Part shown: in pieces, positions 1 to 11,617 of the stretch
How positions within the stretch are numbered: position 1 is the stretch's first letter
Layout: every line of letters starts with the position of its first letter
From: Lampris incognitus
Lineage: Eukaryota; Chordata; Actinopteri; Lampriformes; Lampridae
Direction of reading: 5' to 3'
Assembly (NCBI RefSeq): GCF_029633865.1
Contig: NC_079213.1
Location: 97,319,903-97,383,902, forward strand
Length of the DNA: 64,000 bases
Program-made: the position numbers and the translations under genes
The notes under the pieces: generated by a model
What the model was told of the DNA's origin: nothing
What the model saw: the letters and a program-made list of their open reading frames with translations, nothing else
Database searches by the model: none

Positions 1-648
1 ACATCAAATATGACATATTTTCCATATACTAATTGCAAACTGGAATTTTTGGGTGGGTGGCAACCCTAGTTAAACTCACCAAATGACATAATAGTCATTT
101 CAACAAACATTGACATACCCGATCTCAAATGTTCTAACAGGCACAGACACTGAGCTAAAGTTCTGCTCTGGAAAGTTAAAAGTTTAGAATTTTAGATTTA
201 GACTACGTGGCAAAATAAATCACATCCTGGTTTTTATAAAAAAAAAATCATCACCTCATGTCAAGAACTATTAGATCAATTTCATTCAATAACACATTCA
301 GAGATTTATCCGTGAACCAAGTATAATAGAAACCAAAACCGGACATTCACCAAAAAGGAAAGCTATTGTTCTTCTACAGATTTCTGACAAGTGACTGTTC
401 GAATATTTTCCTTTTTAACTGCGAGATATCACAGCAGCCTGTGTAACGTTACTCCTGCTCGGACTGAGTGACTATAACGCATTTTATTCTATAAAACTAA
501 CCGATTTACCATTTCGTAAGATCAAAATGAAACGGTTACCTACCGTTTTCTTTCGTCTTCTTCTTCTTCTTCTTCAGTGGGGTTTTCTTCTTGTGGAGCT
601 CTTTAATTTAATTGTATTTTATTTTATTTCGTGGCGTTGACGCTATGA
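1..648. other. Intergenic, no gene seen
   Basis: AT-rich sequence with a short (CTT)n run near 556-577. No open frame with a recognisable product, and no complete repeat that I can name. Confidence 0.5.
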
Positions 649-794
649 CCCGCCCTACTCTGCCTCTGATTGGTTGATACTAGTGGTTGCCTTTCATTGA
701 TTGGGTTGGTTAGATTTAGGCATGAGGACTGATGATTGGTTAAGATTTGGGTAGGAATATCTGGGTCAGCCAATCAGAGGCAGAATAGGGCGGG
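649..794. repeat. Short inverted-repeat element with CCAAT and GC boxes
   Basis: Two 29-bp arms (649-677 and 766-794) are inverted copies matching at 27 of 29 positions, separated by an 88-bp spacer. Each arm holds a GGGCGGG-type GC box and a CCAAT box (ATTGG/CCAAT), and the spacer has further ATTGG motifs near 700 and 735. This could be a small MITE or a symmetric promoter-like element. No gene start is visible on either side, so a mobile or palindromic origin is favoured. Confidence 0.55.
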
Positions 795-974
795 CTCACC
801 CCGGAAAGCCAGTGACGGACCCGAACTACGGCAAGCATCATAGCAAGTTGTGGCAGTATTATATAGAAGTGAAGGGAAAACGTTTATGAGCGTGTGAAAT
901 AGCAAGTGTGCCGTGTGAGCGTGCGAAGAGGCATAATTGCGTGACTCTCGCTCCCAAAGGGTGAGACTTGGCAG

Positions 975-1105
975 CCTTGACTAAAGGGTCCAGAACCGTC
1001 ACTGTCGGGACGCGAACCCGTATCTCCCACACCGCAAGCGACAACGTTAACCAGTCGACAAAAAAGTCCGACCCGTTTGACAAGGACCAACGTGTCTACT
1101 TATCC
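975..1105 (-). mobile_element. SINE family C, 5' (tRNA-like) part
   Basis: On the - strand this matches the head of the longer copy at 41365-41897: the order GGGTCGGAC, then GTCGACTGGTTAACG, then a B-box-like GGTTCGCGTCC (complement of 1010-1020). The tail is missing, so this is a 3'-truncated or eroded copy. Confidence 0.5.
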
Positions 1106-1511
1106 ATGAACTTCACACTACTTCACACTTGGTCTCTACAAAACCAGCGGCGACATAGAGCAGCACAGAACGTAACCTCTCTCTTCAGGGTGCAGACTCG
1201 GACTGACTAGATTTCTCCGCGATTTTGCAGCTACGGTGGACTAACGAATTATGACTGGCCCATTACAAAATTCAAATAAAAACACATTAAATGATTGGCT
1301 CATTACAAAATTCCACCTCAACAGCGGGAATCTTTACACTACAAAGCATCCTGGTAAATGTAGTAACAGCAGAAACAAGATACAGGATATACAGTAGAGA
1401 AATGTACATTATATGCATTAACCATATTTTACAGGTCGAAACACTCAACGGTAGGAAAAGTGCTCAACAAATAATAATCCAGTTTCTTAGAGAATTTACT
1501 TGACTAACTGG

Positions 1512-1514
<3 letters not shown>
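1106..1514. other. Intergenic, no gene seen
   Basis: Holds a short direct repeat (ATTACAAAATTC at about 1262 and 1302) and otherwise nothing recognisable. Confidence 0.4.

Positions 1515-1583
<69 letters not shown>
1515..1583. repeat. (AC)n microsatellite
   Basis: Uninterrupted AC dinucleotide run of about 69 bp, directly upstream of a SINE A head. Confidence 0.97.
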
Positions 1584-1584
<1 letters not shown>

Positions 1585-1585
1585 G

Positions 1586-2015
1586 GTAAAAAGCGTAGCG
1601 GCCTATTCCATGGCCTACCAATATGGGGATCGCCGGTTCGAATCCCCGTGTTACCTCCAGCTTGGTCGGGCGTCCCTACAGACACAATTGGCCATGTCTG
1701 CGGGTGGGAAGCCGGATGTGGGTATGTGTCCTGGTTGCTGCACTAGCGCCTCCTCTGGTTGGTCGGGGCGTCTGTTCGGGGGGAGGGGGAACTGGGGGGG
1801 GGGCGTGATCCTCCCACGTGCTTCGTCCCCCTGGCGAAACTCCACACTGTCAGGTGAAAAGAAGCAGCTGGCGACTCCACATGTATCGGAGGAGGCATGT
1901 GGTAGTCTGGAACCCTTCCCCGGATCGGCAGACGGGGTGGAGCAGCAACAGGGACAGCTCGGAAGAGTGGGGTAATTGGCCGGGTACAATTGGGGAGGCG
2001 GGGGAATTAAAAAAA
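1586..2015 (+). mobile_element. SINE family A copy 1
   Basis: About 430-bp tRNA-derived SINE. The head has an A-box-like GCGTAGCGGCC and a perfect B box GGTTCGAATCC (1635-1645), the two parts of an internal RNA polymerase III promoter. The body ends in the family's GGGTAATTGGCCGGG...CAATTGGGGAG motif and an A-rich tail. It lies at the end of an AC microsatellite. The open frames across it on both strands also occur, broken differently, in other copies, so they are not genes. Confidence 0.88.
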
Positions 2016-2193
2016 AACCCAACTTTTCATATTTTTACATGTGGTAGCCAAGTGTCTAGACTTATGACTTGAGAAAACCAAGACAAACAAGATATTTCAG
2101 TAATAGGCTCATTGATTCCAATTACCTCTGCAATCATACATTTCAACAAAAAAAAACAACCTTTGTGTGCTGACAAACTAAACAAAGTAAGGT

Positions 2194-2305
2194 CCATCCA
2201 CGCATTATCCAAACCACGTATCCTGCTCTCAGGGTCGTGGGGATGCTTAAGCCTATCCCAGCAGTCATTGGGCGGCAGGCGGAGAGACACCCTGGGCAGG
2301 CCGGC
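2194..2305 (-). mobile_element. SINE family B tail fragment
   Basis: Reverse copy of the family B 3' part: CCATCCACGCATTATCC, the TCCTGCTCTCAGGGTCG block, the CAGTCATTGGGCGGCAGGC block, then a break before the tRNA-like head. A severely 5'-truncated insertion, as is usual for LINE-driven retroposition. Confidence 0.75.
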
Positions 2306-2379
2306 ATAAAACCAAAAAGATCGCCAAACAGAGGATCACTTTCTATCTTAGCAATAATAATTGTAGTCACCTTTTTTCT

Positions 2380-2392
2380 CTGTTGATTTCAG
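2380..2392 (+). other. Splice acceptor before the NFIL3-like coding exon
   Basis: Pyrimidine-rich CTTTTTTCTCTGTTGATTTC followed by AG at 2391-2392. It implies at least one upstream untranslated exon, which I could not place. Confidence 0.65.
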
Positions 2393-3197
2393 ATAATTGT
2401 TGGTCGTTATCTGCCCATTTCATCCCATCATGGAGCTGCCGTTGTCTCCTCACAGAAGCCAAGATGGTCACCCTTCACCTCTGGGGCAGGAGCGGGGTGT
2501 GCGGGGCCACTGTCGTCGTAAACGGGAGTTCATGCCCGAGGAGAAGAAGGATGCTATCTACTGGGAGAAACGGCGCAAGAACAATGAAGCGGCCAAGCGC
2601 TCACGGGAGAAGAGGAGGATAAGCGACTACTTTCTGGAGACACATCTGGTGGCCCTGAGGGAGGAGAATGCCAGATTGAGCACTGAACTACTCGCCATCA
2701 AGCTCCACTTTGGTCTAATCCACCCCACCACCTACAAAGCCCATCAGAGTACTAACCTGCAGCTCCATGCCCAAGCCCACCACCCCAGCCAGTCCATCTC
2801 AGCCACAAGCACCAACCATCAGCATCTGGGGAGGGACTACCACCCTCTGCAAACAACCATCCTGCCTGCTCAACCTGGCTCTGCCTTCACCCCCACACAT
2901 GCCCTTCACACCATGGGGAGGTATTCCTATGTAGACTTGCCTGATAGTAGAGGCACTGGACTCCTCTCTCCCATTCTCTTTCCTTCAAATCTAATGCCCT
3001 CAAGGTCATCCTGCTCTGGAGTTCCCTTATTAAGGCCCATTTATCAGAGAGGTGCTTCAGATGAGGAGGAGTCTTGTGCTGCTTTGCCCCATAAAGTCAG
3101 GATGAAGAGCACCAGAGAAGCTCCACAGCACACGGTTGGAGGAGAAAGAGTCTCCACAGTGTGTCTGACTGACTGGACAGAGAAATGGAAGTTTTAG
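2393..3197 (+). CDS. nfil3-like: NFIL3/E4BP4-like bZIP transcription factor (coding exon)
   Basis: Proposed start is the ATG at 2430, giving 255 residues and a TAG stop at 3195-3197. A pyrimidine-rich tract and AG at 2391-2392 form a good splice acceptor, so the exon begins at about 2393 with a short untranslated stretch, as in NFIL3 genes whose protein sits in one exon. Residues about 29-97 carry the family signature: [20 protein letters not shown], a basic region with [14 protein letters not shown], then a leucine zipper ([16 protein letters not shown]). NFIL3 proteins bind D-box-like DNA sites (TTAYRTAA type) as dimers in the nucleus and mostly repress transcription, with roles in circadian output and immune cells. 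Beyond the bZIP the protein is divergent and much shorter than mammalian NFIL3 (about 460 residues), so it is probably one of the extra fish paralogues. I cannot say which one. Confidence 0.9.
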
Positions 3198-3800
3198 GGG
3201 TGAGCTGGCTGACCTACTGACCGACAGGCTCTCTGAGAGGCTCACTCACTGTGAAGTAAGCCCATCACAGGCTTGTATTATTCTTTATGTATGGTCAAAT
3301 GATACGGCTGACATATTACTACCAATGCTTCTACTGCATGCACTGTAACGACTTTCTAAAGCATCTCATAGTAGCCGGACAGAGGGAGGTAAGGGGATCT
3401 GTGTCGATTACGAAGCTCTTAGTGCAAGTTCAACCAGGAGGGACCCTTCCCTCCTCTTCAAGATCAGTTCTCTCAGACCTTCTGTAATTCCATAGAGATA
3501 AAGTGTACAGAACAGACACTCCTATTGATGATACAAGTATACGTGATTGAGAACATCTGTATCATCCAATGTCTGTAGTGTATTCTAATGGCATTCACCT
3601 AATTCTCTTTTAGCATTTCCTTTGACCATTGGAGGTAATAAACACTCTTTCTCCCCTACCCACATCCTTGCCAACTTGCCTATGATGCAATTTATCTATT
3701 TAAAGCTGCTTAGCTGATGCCTATGTGTGACGCACACAATATGTGGCCACATTTTGTATCTGTTTTATTAAATTCCATTCATGGGAGAATAATAACAATA
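3198..3800 (+). other. Probable 3' UTR of the NFIL3-like gene
   Basis: Unique, repeat-poor sequence directly after the stop, with a canonical AATAAA at 3637-3642 as a candidate polyadenylation signal. The UTR end is inferred. Confidence 0.5.
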
Positions 3801-4516
3801 AGTTGGTTAATATTATTCACTGTCCCTCCCGGCCAGTAGGGGGCCCTGACTTTGGAAGGTGCGCAGCATTGGAGTGAATGGTTGTTGCTCGGCGATCGCT
3901 AGGACTCGCCATTCTATTGAGAGCAACGTCTGAAAAGCAGCGTGCGTTTCTCTGTCAACATATTTCTCCCGTATTACAGGGAATATAATCTGCTTGCACC
4001 TACTTGCTGTTAACATTTCCCTGCTATGGCCTCGTCTATGCCCCACTGCTACTGCCAGGACGTCTGATGCAGGATAATGCGTCCCTATAAATTGGAAGTT
4101 AATTTTTTTCTTATGGTGGGGGTCAACGCCAAAACAAAGTTCGAGACAATGAAAGTTCAAAGTCCTCATCCGTGTCTGAATAAAAGTCATTTTTGCATCT
4201 CCAGCTGTGTCTGGCCAGATTGAAACACCAGCTCAGGTTTATAATCACTGAGCCTCTGCAAAAAGCAAACGTACAGCTGGCTGTGTGCACCCCTGCACAG
4301 TCATAGGAGTAACCGACCTCCTGGTTTGTTGTCTGACATTTCAGAAATTCATACGTTTCATATTGATTCATGCTTTTCTTTTACTTGATTATTGTTATTC
4401 AAATATAAGTCTGGTCAACAAATAAATTTTTTTGACTATGTCAAAGTTTTATCCCTTGTGACCTTTTCCATTGCAGGAGACCATTTTACCAACTTCTGTG
4501 AATTCAACCTCTTATC
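3801..4516. other. Intergenic, no recognised gene
   Basis: Two overlapping - strand open frames (3813-4190 and 4123-4371) show no domain I recognise and no splice or initiation context. The sequence may be part of an old transposable element, but I cannot identify it. Confidence 0.35.
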
Positions 4517-4579
4517 TCACACACGCAGACACACACACACACACACATGCAGACACACACACACACACACACACACACA
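4517..4579. repeat. (CA)n microsatellite, interrupted
   Basis: CA-rich run with GCAG interruptions. Confidence 0.9.
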
Positions 4580-4989
4580 ACCTAACCACACTTAGAAATT
4601 CAAATTTCCCCATTCATTCAGGATAAAAAATAGCAAACTAAGATAAACTAAGATAAGATAATTAAGCACATAACACCTTGAGGGACCACCTCCTCCACTC
4701 TTGAGCCATACTGAAACTGCTGCACTCACCATTAGTTTCACACCTCTACGCCTCATCCCGTAATTTCCAGCCTACACGATCTGCCTCAGCAACAGTGACA
4801 TGACAGGCTCAGGGGCCAGCTGGTGCTTCTCTGAAATCCTCGTCTTACACGTCACAAAGCACTTTACACCAGTGGTCACCCTCCGCTTTGAAGCACTGGG
4901 CTCCGCGGTATGTTGTACTGAGAACAACAGGCCAGGCCTTTAACGACTTGTTGTTTAAATGCATTCAAATAAACACGAAATAAACACTA

Positions 4990-4990
<1 letters not shown>

Positions 4991-5050
<60 letters not shown>
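4991..5050. repeat. (ATCT)n microsatellite
   Basis: About 15 units of the tetranucleotide ATCT, followed ten bases later by an AC array, making a compound microsatellite. Confidence 0.97.
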
Positions 5051-5058
5051 CTGTATAT

Positions 5059-5060
<2 letters not shown>

Positions 5061-5147
<87 letters not shown>
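5061..5147. repeat. (AC)n microsatellite
   Basis: Uninterrupted AC run of about 87 bp, the second half of a compound locus. Confidence 0.97.
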
Positions 5148-5151
<4 letters not shown>

Positions 5152-8100
5152 CTGAGCCGTAGCTATGAAACAAAGACCAGTTGCACCAAATGTGCAGTGT
5201 GAGAAATGGATAGCAGTGTGACACAAGTTAAATATGACTAATTAGGAACGCCATCACTGTTCCACACAGCATGTACTACAGCGGAATATGAATCACAAAA
5301 TTAGCATGCAATCATCCATTTCTCTGACTGTGGGAAAAATCAAGCAGGTTTTTTTTTTCCTCCAAAAAAAACAACACTCTTCTGTTGCTATATTCTGGAC
5401 AAGTCATGGGGAAGACAGGCCTACATGAAGGATCAATTTCAGCTTGAGTTCAGTGTCGAGTGATTTGTGAGGGACATATATTCATGCTCTCTTGAACCGT
5501 GTTTCCGAGTGAAAAGTCGGTCAGCAATTGCCACTTGATTGACCAATTTACCAGGTATAATTTTTGCGACCATTATCACAACCCACTTGTGAATGTTAAC
5601 AAACAACCATCCCACTTTTATCACAATGGCTCATCCCAGTTACCCACCACACGGCTTTCCACACAATAGAGACCACTGGGTGGACAGAGGTGGAGACGTT
5701 TGTAAAGATTTCTTATGAATTTCATCACATTGTATTTGACCTCCCCTTTCCCCTAAATGTTGAAAGTAAACACGTCAGGGGGTCGATGTGCAGGGGAGAC
5801 ATCCAAATGTTTAATTGGAAAGCCACATCTTGCAGTTGCTGGGAAACACCATGAAACTGCGACTTGTCCTTCTGAGCTTCCCGTAGGCCATTCTCTACAG
5901 GAGAAGATATCTGACCCCGACTATTAAAAGGTACCCCATACTGAACATCTGCGGGTCTTTCAGATGGAGTAAGCCAAATGACAACGAATCCATGCACAAC
6001 ACGGCTTGTTGAACTTGCTTTATAGAGAGAGGAGAGAAAAAAAAGACGACTTTGAGAGCGACCATCAGCTCAACTTGCAGAACTGAAACCTGCTTTCATG
6101 AAGGGCTCAGCTACTCCCACGTTATCTGTCTGTACTTCCTCTATAAGAACATCCCTTGTGAGAAAGTGGTGTTCACATTGCTCTGACTTTTCTTTTATCG
6201 CTTACGAGTCAACAATGCTGCCTCATTTTCATTGTGAATAATACCGGGGCTCCGTTTCCACTCATCTATTACGAGCACGTCAATCACACCCCAAATGACT
6301 GTATGACTAAATGAATATAGTTGATACTGATAATGTCAACAGTCAACGTACCAAAGTGCATGTGTGTGAAGCATATGGAAAAAAGTCGAATAGAAATTTG
6401 AACGAGGTGAAGAAATAGGCCTTTTTATTATCGAAGTCTCTACAGGACAGGACAGTCTCTTTTATATCTAATGCCCCGCATTGTTATCCAGTGGGGGCAC
6501 CTGCAACGGCCGACTATGTATGAACCTTGTATCTGTCCTCGTATCCGGTATGACTGTTCCATTTCATAATAACAGAATCTGGCTCATCGCTGTATGTGTA
6601 AATCTGTGCCGTAGAGATTATCAACAGCACCATGTAAACTCATTCCACTTCCCTGCGCCTTCCTGTTAGTCTCTCTAGTCTCTCTATGTTCATCTGTCTA
6701 TCCTCTGATCTGTCCATTAACCATCAAATTTAATCCGCTTCAACGCCAAATTGAACCTTGTATGAAACCCCATGCGAGGGGGGCTACTCTAAAAACTGAA
6801 ATGTCAAAATAAAGTCCCCCCCCCCCATAGGATAAGTAAGGCCTGCAGATATTCTGCAACTCCACAAAGATTGAGAGCCCAAATGAGTGCACAGCAGTTA
6901 ATGTAACATGCTTTATAAATAATGTGCTTCATTTTATAAAACAGTACAATATAAAACAGTCCAGAACATCGTCCAAACACAATGGTTTCTATGCTTTACA
7001 GGATGGACATCAGCAATGGTCAGTGAAAAGCACATCGAATTATTATATTACATTTTTAAAATGCCGATAGGAAGCTGAATGGAGGTCATATGTACCAATG
7101 AATGCGTTAAGCTAAATGCTGTGAAACAGAAAATCGTGTCACAGAAGTTTTTCTTTCTTTTGGTATAAAAAAAAACTTGAACAAAAAATCGGAAATGAGG
7201 CAGTAATACAAATGGCTCCTCCTGCTGACCCGGATCAACAGTATGCAAACAGCATTCTTGACATTTGTTTTAATTTGAGTAGCGTACCAGATGGGCGGGG
7301 CTTAACGGTGTCAGAAGAACTCACACATTTTCAGGTTAATTATCAGGTAAGATGTTAGTCACAGGAAAGTATACCCAGGTAACACTCACAGTCGTGCTTG
7401 TGTTTGTTTAAATGTCTGGCACTCATATTGTCCTCTGTGGCAACGCCCACACATCTGGCTTCTAAATAGATTAAAACAAACTCATTATTCATGAACACCC
7501 CGAAACCCACCGTCATAGCTTTAACAAGAAGATAATGATAAATGTATACCATCATTCTTTCCCTCCAACGCCACTCCCGGATGATGAAATGTTGCATTAT
7601 CTTGTGGTTAAGCAAAATTAACCGAAGGTATCAGATGAAATGGCTAGCAAGTTTAAAATCAACCCCACGCGGGCAACGTTGCAGAATTAAGTACCGTTTG
7701 TAGCCAGCAGAGGGCAGAAGAACCGCATCATAAATAATAGTGGCCGCTGTGACGTGAGAGAGGAAAGAGAGAGAGAGAGAGAGGTTTAACTAATTCAAAA
7801 GAGAGGATGCTCAATGCGAATAAATAATCCAGAGAAAGATCGTAGCATAAAAGTAATGTGAGTACTTCACCGATATTTCCATCCGATGCAGAGAGGTTTC
7901 CAGTGATTACGGGAACCACTCTGTTGATTGAGGTGTGGTTGCTTGGTTGCTGTATAATATTTCAAAGTGCTACCAGAGTACTGCAATGCAATAATATATC
8001 GCTGATATTTCCATTTGTTGCCTTGGTGCAATGTAAATGCAGTTTGATTTTACAGCACCATTACTCTTTTAGCACCCCCCCCCCCGTGCTAAAATTCTGC

Positions 8101-8650
8101 AGCTTTTAAATATGGGAATTCGAAATACCCTTTATGGTGGTGGTATTTTGTCATCACAAATTGAAATATTCTAGAACTGTTTTCAAACTGCATCATATTC
8201 AAATCGTCTTAAGACCGAATTCTACTTGAAGCATTTCTTCAGAAAGCCACACTGCCAGTTTCTTAGGGAATCCTGTTTTCAGATACATTTCTTTGCGATT
8301 AGGATAGCGGATACATTCTCCGTTGCTCTCCTCCGTGGCTCAGTTTCAGGGTGACCTTAGCTCTAGTACCCAAGGTTTCTCTTGCATTAACATTTTTTCC
8401 CTGTATGTCTCAGCTATGTTGGTGTCTTAATGAGAAACAGTGCACCTCTCATATCAAACTGATTTGTTCACCTTCCCACTGTACCTTACACATCCCCAAA
8501 AAGGGAAGGGAACGCAAACTGTGCAGACCTAATCCTCATAAGCTGTTTGTGGAGCTCAGATGGGAGGCATATCGTAACAGTAGAACTGTAATTGAACAGC
8601 TGAATTTGATGAATCACAGGACATTAATATACAAACAACCACAAGATTTA
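5148..8650. other. Intergenic between the two host genes, no gene seen
   Basis: About 3.5 kb without a SINE, LINE or convincing open frame, which is unusual in this window. It contains a short (GA)n run near 7768-7782 and homopolymer C runs at about 6818 and 8076. Cis-regulatory sequence is possible but nothing specific is visible. Confidence 0.4.
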
Positions 8651-9775
8651 AATGTCAAGCATTATAAAATATAGAATACATATATAGAGATATATATTAA
8701 CTATCTATACAACACAAACATGTGATGGGTCTTAGGTATGCCAACTGATGTTCAATTTACAAAGATTAGAGTTAGTTGAAAATGCAGATTCTGCAAATAT
8801 GTACATCAGATTTTATCATACAATATTTTCAGAGACAGAGGGCTCGAGAGACATGTATATTGTTGACTGAACAAACTCTAGTGAAATGGGATCCAACTTC
8901 CAAGTGTGCCTATGTGTATGTCAAGATGCATTAGCATTCCTTCCCCCAACAATGCACTGAATCACAGCTCAGTTTTATTTTGAACTGTTGAACAACATTG
9001 AATTTTTGTTTGACTCAGCTGTTGCCAAAGAGCAATAGCAGCAGCTTTTAATGGTGTTGTCTAATGATGAGGAACATCTCCCTTACAGGTCTTCGCTCTG
9101 AGAATCCTGTTATACGGTGTTTAACGGTCAACTTGGCAGTGGTTGTGCAGAGACTGTGCGAGCTGCTGCAGTCAAGTCTCTAGTTGTCTGATCTATTCTG
9201 TGCAAACCCATTATCAGCAAAAAGGGGTTCAAAAAGCAGAGCTTCTAGTTATATCAAATGATCACCTAATAGTCCTCTAGCATCCTGTCCGTGCGAGTCA
9301 GACTGTGCAGTGAATAGATGTAACTATTCAAATAAGTATTGGCAAGTCCTTGGCATTCGATGTGCAGCACCCTGTTAATACGGATTCATGTGTTTGGAAA
9401 TAGACCTCCCGTATCACTTCAAGTAAAGGAGAAAAGTGAAATCCTTTAAAGATGAAGGGAGCGAAGTCCCTTGTTGGGTAAGGGGGACGACACTGTCAGG
9501 GCTTTGTAGAAGCTGGGGAGATGGGGGTCCAAGTGCTATTGTAGTTTGGTCTAATAATAGTCTATGGTTTTCAAGACATATTTGACTTATTGTCCAGGTT
9601 CCCTCTAGACAATGTGAAACACAACATATACGGCAGATATACAGAGGAATTACAGATTACATAATTACATAACAAATCCATACAGTTTATTGACTGTTCT
9701 TACAGGCAGTAGATTTTGATAAAAAAAAGAAAGAAAAAGATTTAAGGAAAGTAGTACCAACATGAAATTCAACAA
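8651..9775 (-). other. Possible 3' UTR of the LINGO3-like gene
   Basis: Sequence downstream of the lingo stop on the - strand. An AATAAA on that strand lies at 9686-9691 (TTTATT on the + strand), about 90 bases past the stop, and another near 8974. The whole stretch lacks recognisable repeats, which would fit a long 3' UTR. The end is not defined by the sequence. Confidence 0.35.
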
Positions 9776-11617
9776 TCATATCATTTTCATGTTGAACTTG
9801 CGTGCCCCTCCCTGTCCTCCACTGGTGGCAGGACCATCCACTTTCCTGAAGGAGTATTCCACTGAGAAATTGTTCTTGTGCTGTCCTCTCCCTCGACTCC
9901 ACACAAATAACAGAATAAAACAAAAGAGAACCACCCCCAGGAACATAATACAGCCCATGGCAGTTGATATGAGGATGGTCTTTAGGTCCAGAGTGAATTT
10001 TAAGAAGACTCTGGTGTCATTTAGATTTGTATCATTTAGATCCCCAGCATAATAGGTACGGTTGGCCATGAGGGCTGCATCTAGTGGCAACCCACTAACT
10101 GTAAGTGTGGCAAAGTAGGTGTCATTTCCGCCTGCATTGCTGGCAATGCAGATGTAGGTTCCACTATCTGTTACCTGTGCATATCGGATCTCTAGTGTAC
10201 CTTCTGGTAATACGGTGAGGCGGCCATTGCTCTTTGTGGTGATGCGGCGGCGTTGTGGAGAGATCCAGAATATCACTGGCATTGGCTCACCTTCTGCCCG
10301 ACAAATGAATGACACTACCTGCCCCTCACGGGCTGAGATCTGCTGCAGCTTCCTGTTGCGGATCTTGGGCTTCTGGCAAGTGAAGTGGTCAAAGAGGGCA
10401 GAATCAGAGAAGGCACTAAGGGCCCGGCCCTGAACCTCTACAGGTGTCATGCACACAGGAGACACTCCATCAAAGTTGAGGGTCTTCCTGCGCTGTAGAA
10501 TCCAGACCAGGCGGCAGTCGCATGCCAGGGGGTTCCCATCCAAACGTAGGGTCTCCAGGGTGTTGACAGACTGGAAGGCCCCCTCCTCCAAGGTCACCAG
10601 ACTGTTCATGGAAAAGTTAAGCAAGCGGATTTGCCGCAAACCACCCAACGCATATGGCTGCACCATCACCAGGTTGGTGTTGACTAGATGGAGTTCCTTT
10701 AGCCGGACCAGGTCCCGCAATGCCCAGGACTCCAAGAAAGAGATAGGGTTGTAGGAGAGGTTTAGACTGGTGAGCTGAGTCAGACTACGTAGGGCAGAGG
10801 TGGGCACTGAGGTGATGTTAGTGTGTGTGATGGACAGCCATGACAAGTTCAGGCCCTGCAGACTGTGCGGGGAGATGTACTCTAAAAAAGGCCAGTGATC
10901 AATCTCAAGGCCCCTCAGTCCTCCAAGCTTACGGAAGTTCTGGTCTTCTAAAGCGGAGATACTGAGGTAGCGGAGCCGCAGAGTCACCAGACTACGAAGG
11001 TAAGATAGAGACTGGCTGGAGACAGAGGTCAGGTTACACCTCTCAATGGTAAGCTCTCTTAGTCCCACTAAACCCAGAAAAGCCTTGTTGGAGATATAAA
11101 CCAGATCATTGTCTCCAACTTCCAGGTTCTTCAGGCTTCTCAGGTCCTGGAATGTAAAATCCAGAAGAATGACTATCTTATTCCCACTGAGGTCCAATGA
11201 GGTTAGGTTGGAGAGGTGTGAAAAGGTCCCCATGGGGACCAGTTTAAGTTGATTACCCCTAAGAGACAATGAGCGCAGGCTGTGAAGACTGGAGAAAGCA
11301 TTAGGTTCCAACACACTGATGGAGTTTTCACTTAGGTCCAGTTCCTCCAGACGTGAGAATAGGAGCAGGTCACTGTGCTCCACCCAGCGAAGTTTATTTC
11401 CACTCAGGTCCAGGACCTTGGTGTCCAAGGGGATCCCATCTGGCAGGGCAGAAAGGCGCTTGCCCCGACAGGCCACAGATTTGAGTCTAGTCATGCACTC
11501 ACAACGCTGGGGACACCCTTGACTCTGGGTGGAGGAAACCATGATCATCAGTAGCAAAAATAGACCCGGCAGGAGCAAGCTCACATCCTGGCTCAGGCAC
11601 ATCATCATGGCCCCCAT
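9776..11617 (-). CDS. lingo3: LINGO3-like leucine-rich repeat and Ig domain transmembrane protein
   Basis: A single open coding exon of 613 residues counted from the ATG at 11615-11617. The frame continues five codons upstream but begins with GTG, so the internal ATG is chosen. Order of parts: signal peptide (about 1-34, hydrophobic LLLPGLFLLLMIM), cysteine-rich LRR N-cap (CPQRCEC), about eleven to twelve leucine-rich repeats (about 70-360), LRR C-cap (NPLACDCRLVWILQRR), an Ig C2 domain (about 415-508, with a C...DSGTYICIASNAGGNDTYF core), one transmembrane helix (about 551-573), and a short cytosolic tail ending in KFNMKMI, as in LINGO proteins. The tail SFRKVDGP...GQGGARKFNMKMI and RGRGQHKNNF point to LINGO3 rather than LINGO1, 2 or 4. 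LINGO proteins are neuronal surface proteins; LINGO1 is a Nogo-receptor co-receptor, while the LINGO3 role is less defined. The copy looks intact. Whether it is the a or b fish paralogue cannot be told. Confidence 0.95.
   Translation of the reverse strand: MGAMMMCLSQDVSLLLPGLFLLLMIMVSSTQSQGCPQRCECMTRLKSVACRGKRLSALPDGIPLDTKVLDLSGNKLRWVEHSDLLLFSRLEELDLSENSISVLEPNAFSSLHSLRSLSLRGNQLKLVPMGTFSHLSNLTSLDLSGNKIVILLDFTFQDLRSLKNLEVGDNDLVYISNKAFLGLVGLRELTIERCNLTSVSSQSLSYLRSLVTLRLRYLSISALEDQNFRKLGGLRGLEIDHWPFLEYISPHSLQGLNLSWLSITHTNITSVPTSALRSLTQLTSLNLSYNPISFLESWALRDLVRLKELHLVNTNLVMVQPYALGGLRQIRLLNFSMNSLVTLEEGAFQSVNTLETLRLDGNPLACDCRLVWILQRRKTLNFDGVSPVCMTPVEVQGRALSAFSDSALFDHFTCQKPKIRNRKLQQISAREGQVVSFICRAEGEPMPVIFWISPQRRRITTKSNGRLTVLPEGTLEIRYAQVTDSGTYICIASNAGGNDTYFATLTVSGLPLDAALMANRTYYAGDLNDTNLNDTRVFLKFTLDLKTILISTAMGCIMFLGVVLFCFILLFVWSRGRGQHKNNFSVEYSFRKVDGPATSGGQGGARKFNMKMI

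Noticed and set aside
1610..1975. Open frames of about 120 residues in SINE A copies on both strands
   Set aside because: The same frames recur in many SINE A copies with different breaks and frames; they follow from the conserved repeat sequence, not from a gene.
3813..4371. Two overlapping - strand frames with an acidic DTDEDFE patch
   Set aside because: Could come from an old transposon, but no family was recognised and the frames are short and overlapping.
5061..5147. Long Thr-His and Cys-Val repeat frames over microsatellites
   Set aside because: These are translations of (AC)n or (TG)n arrays, here and at all similar arrays in the window.
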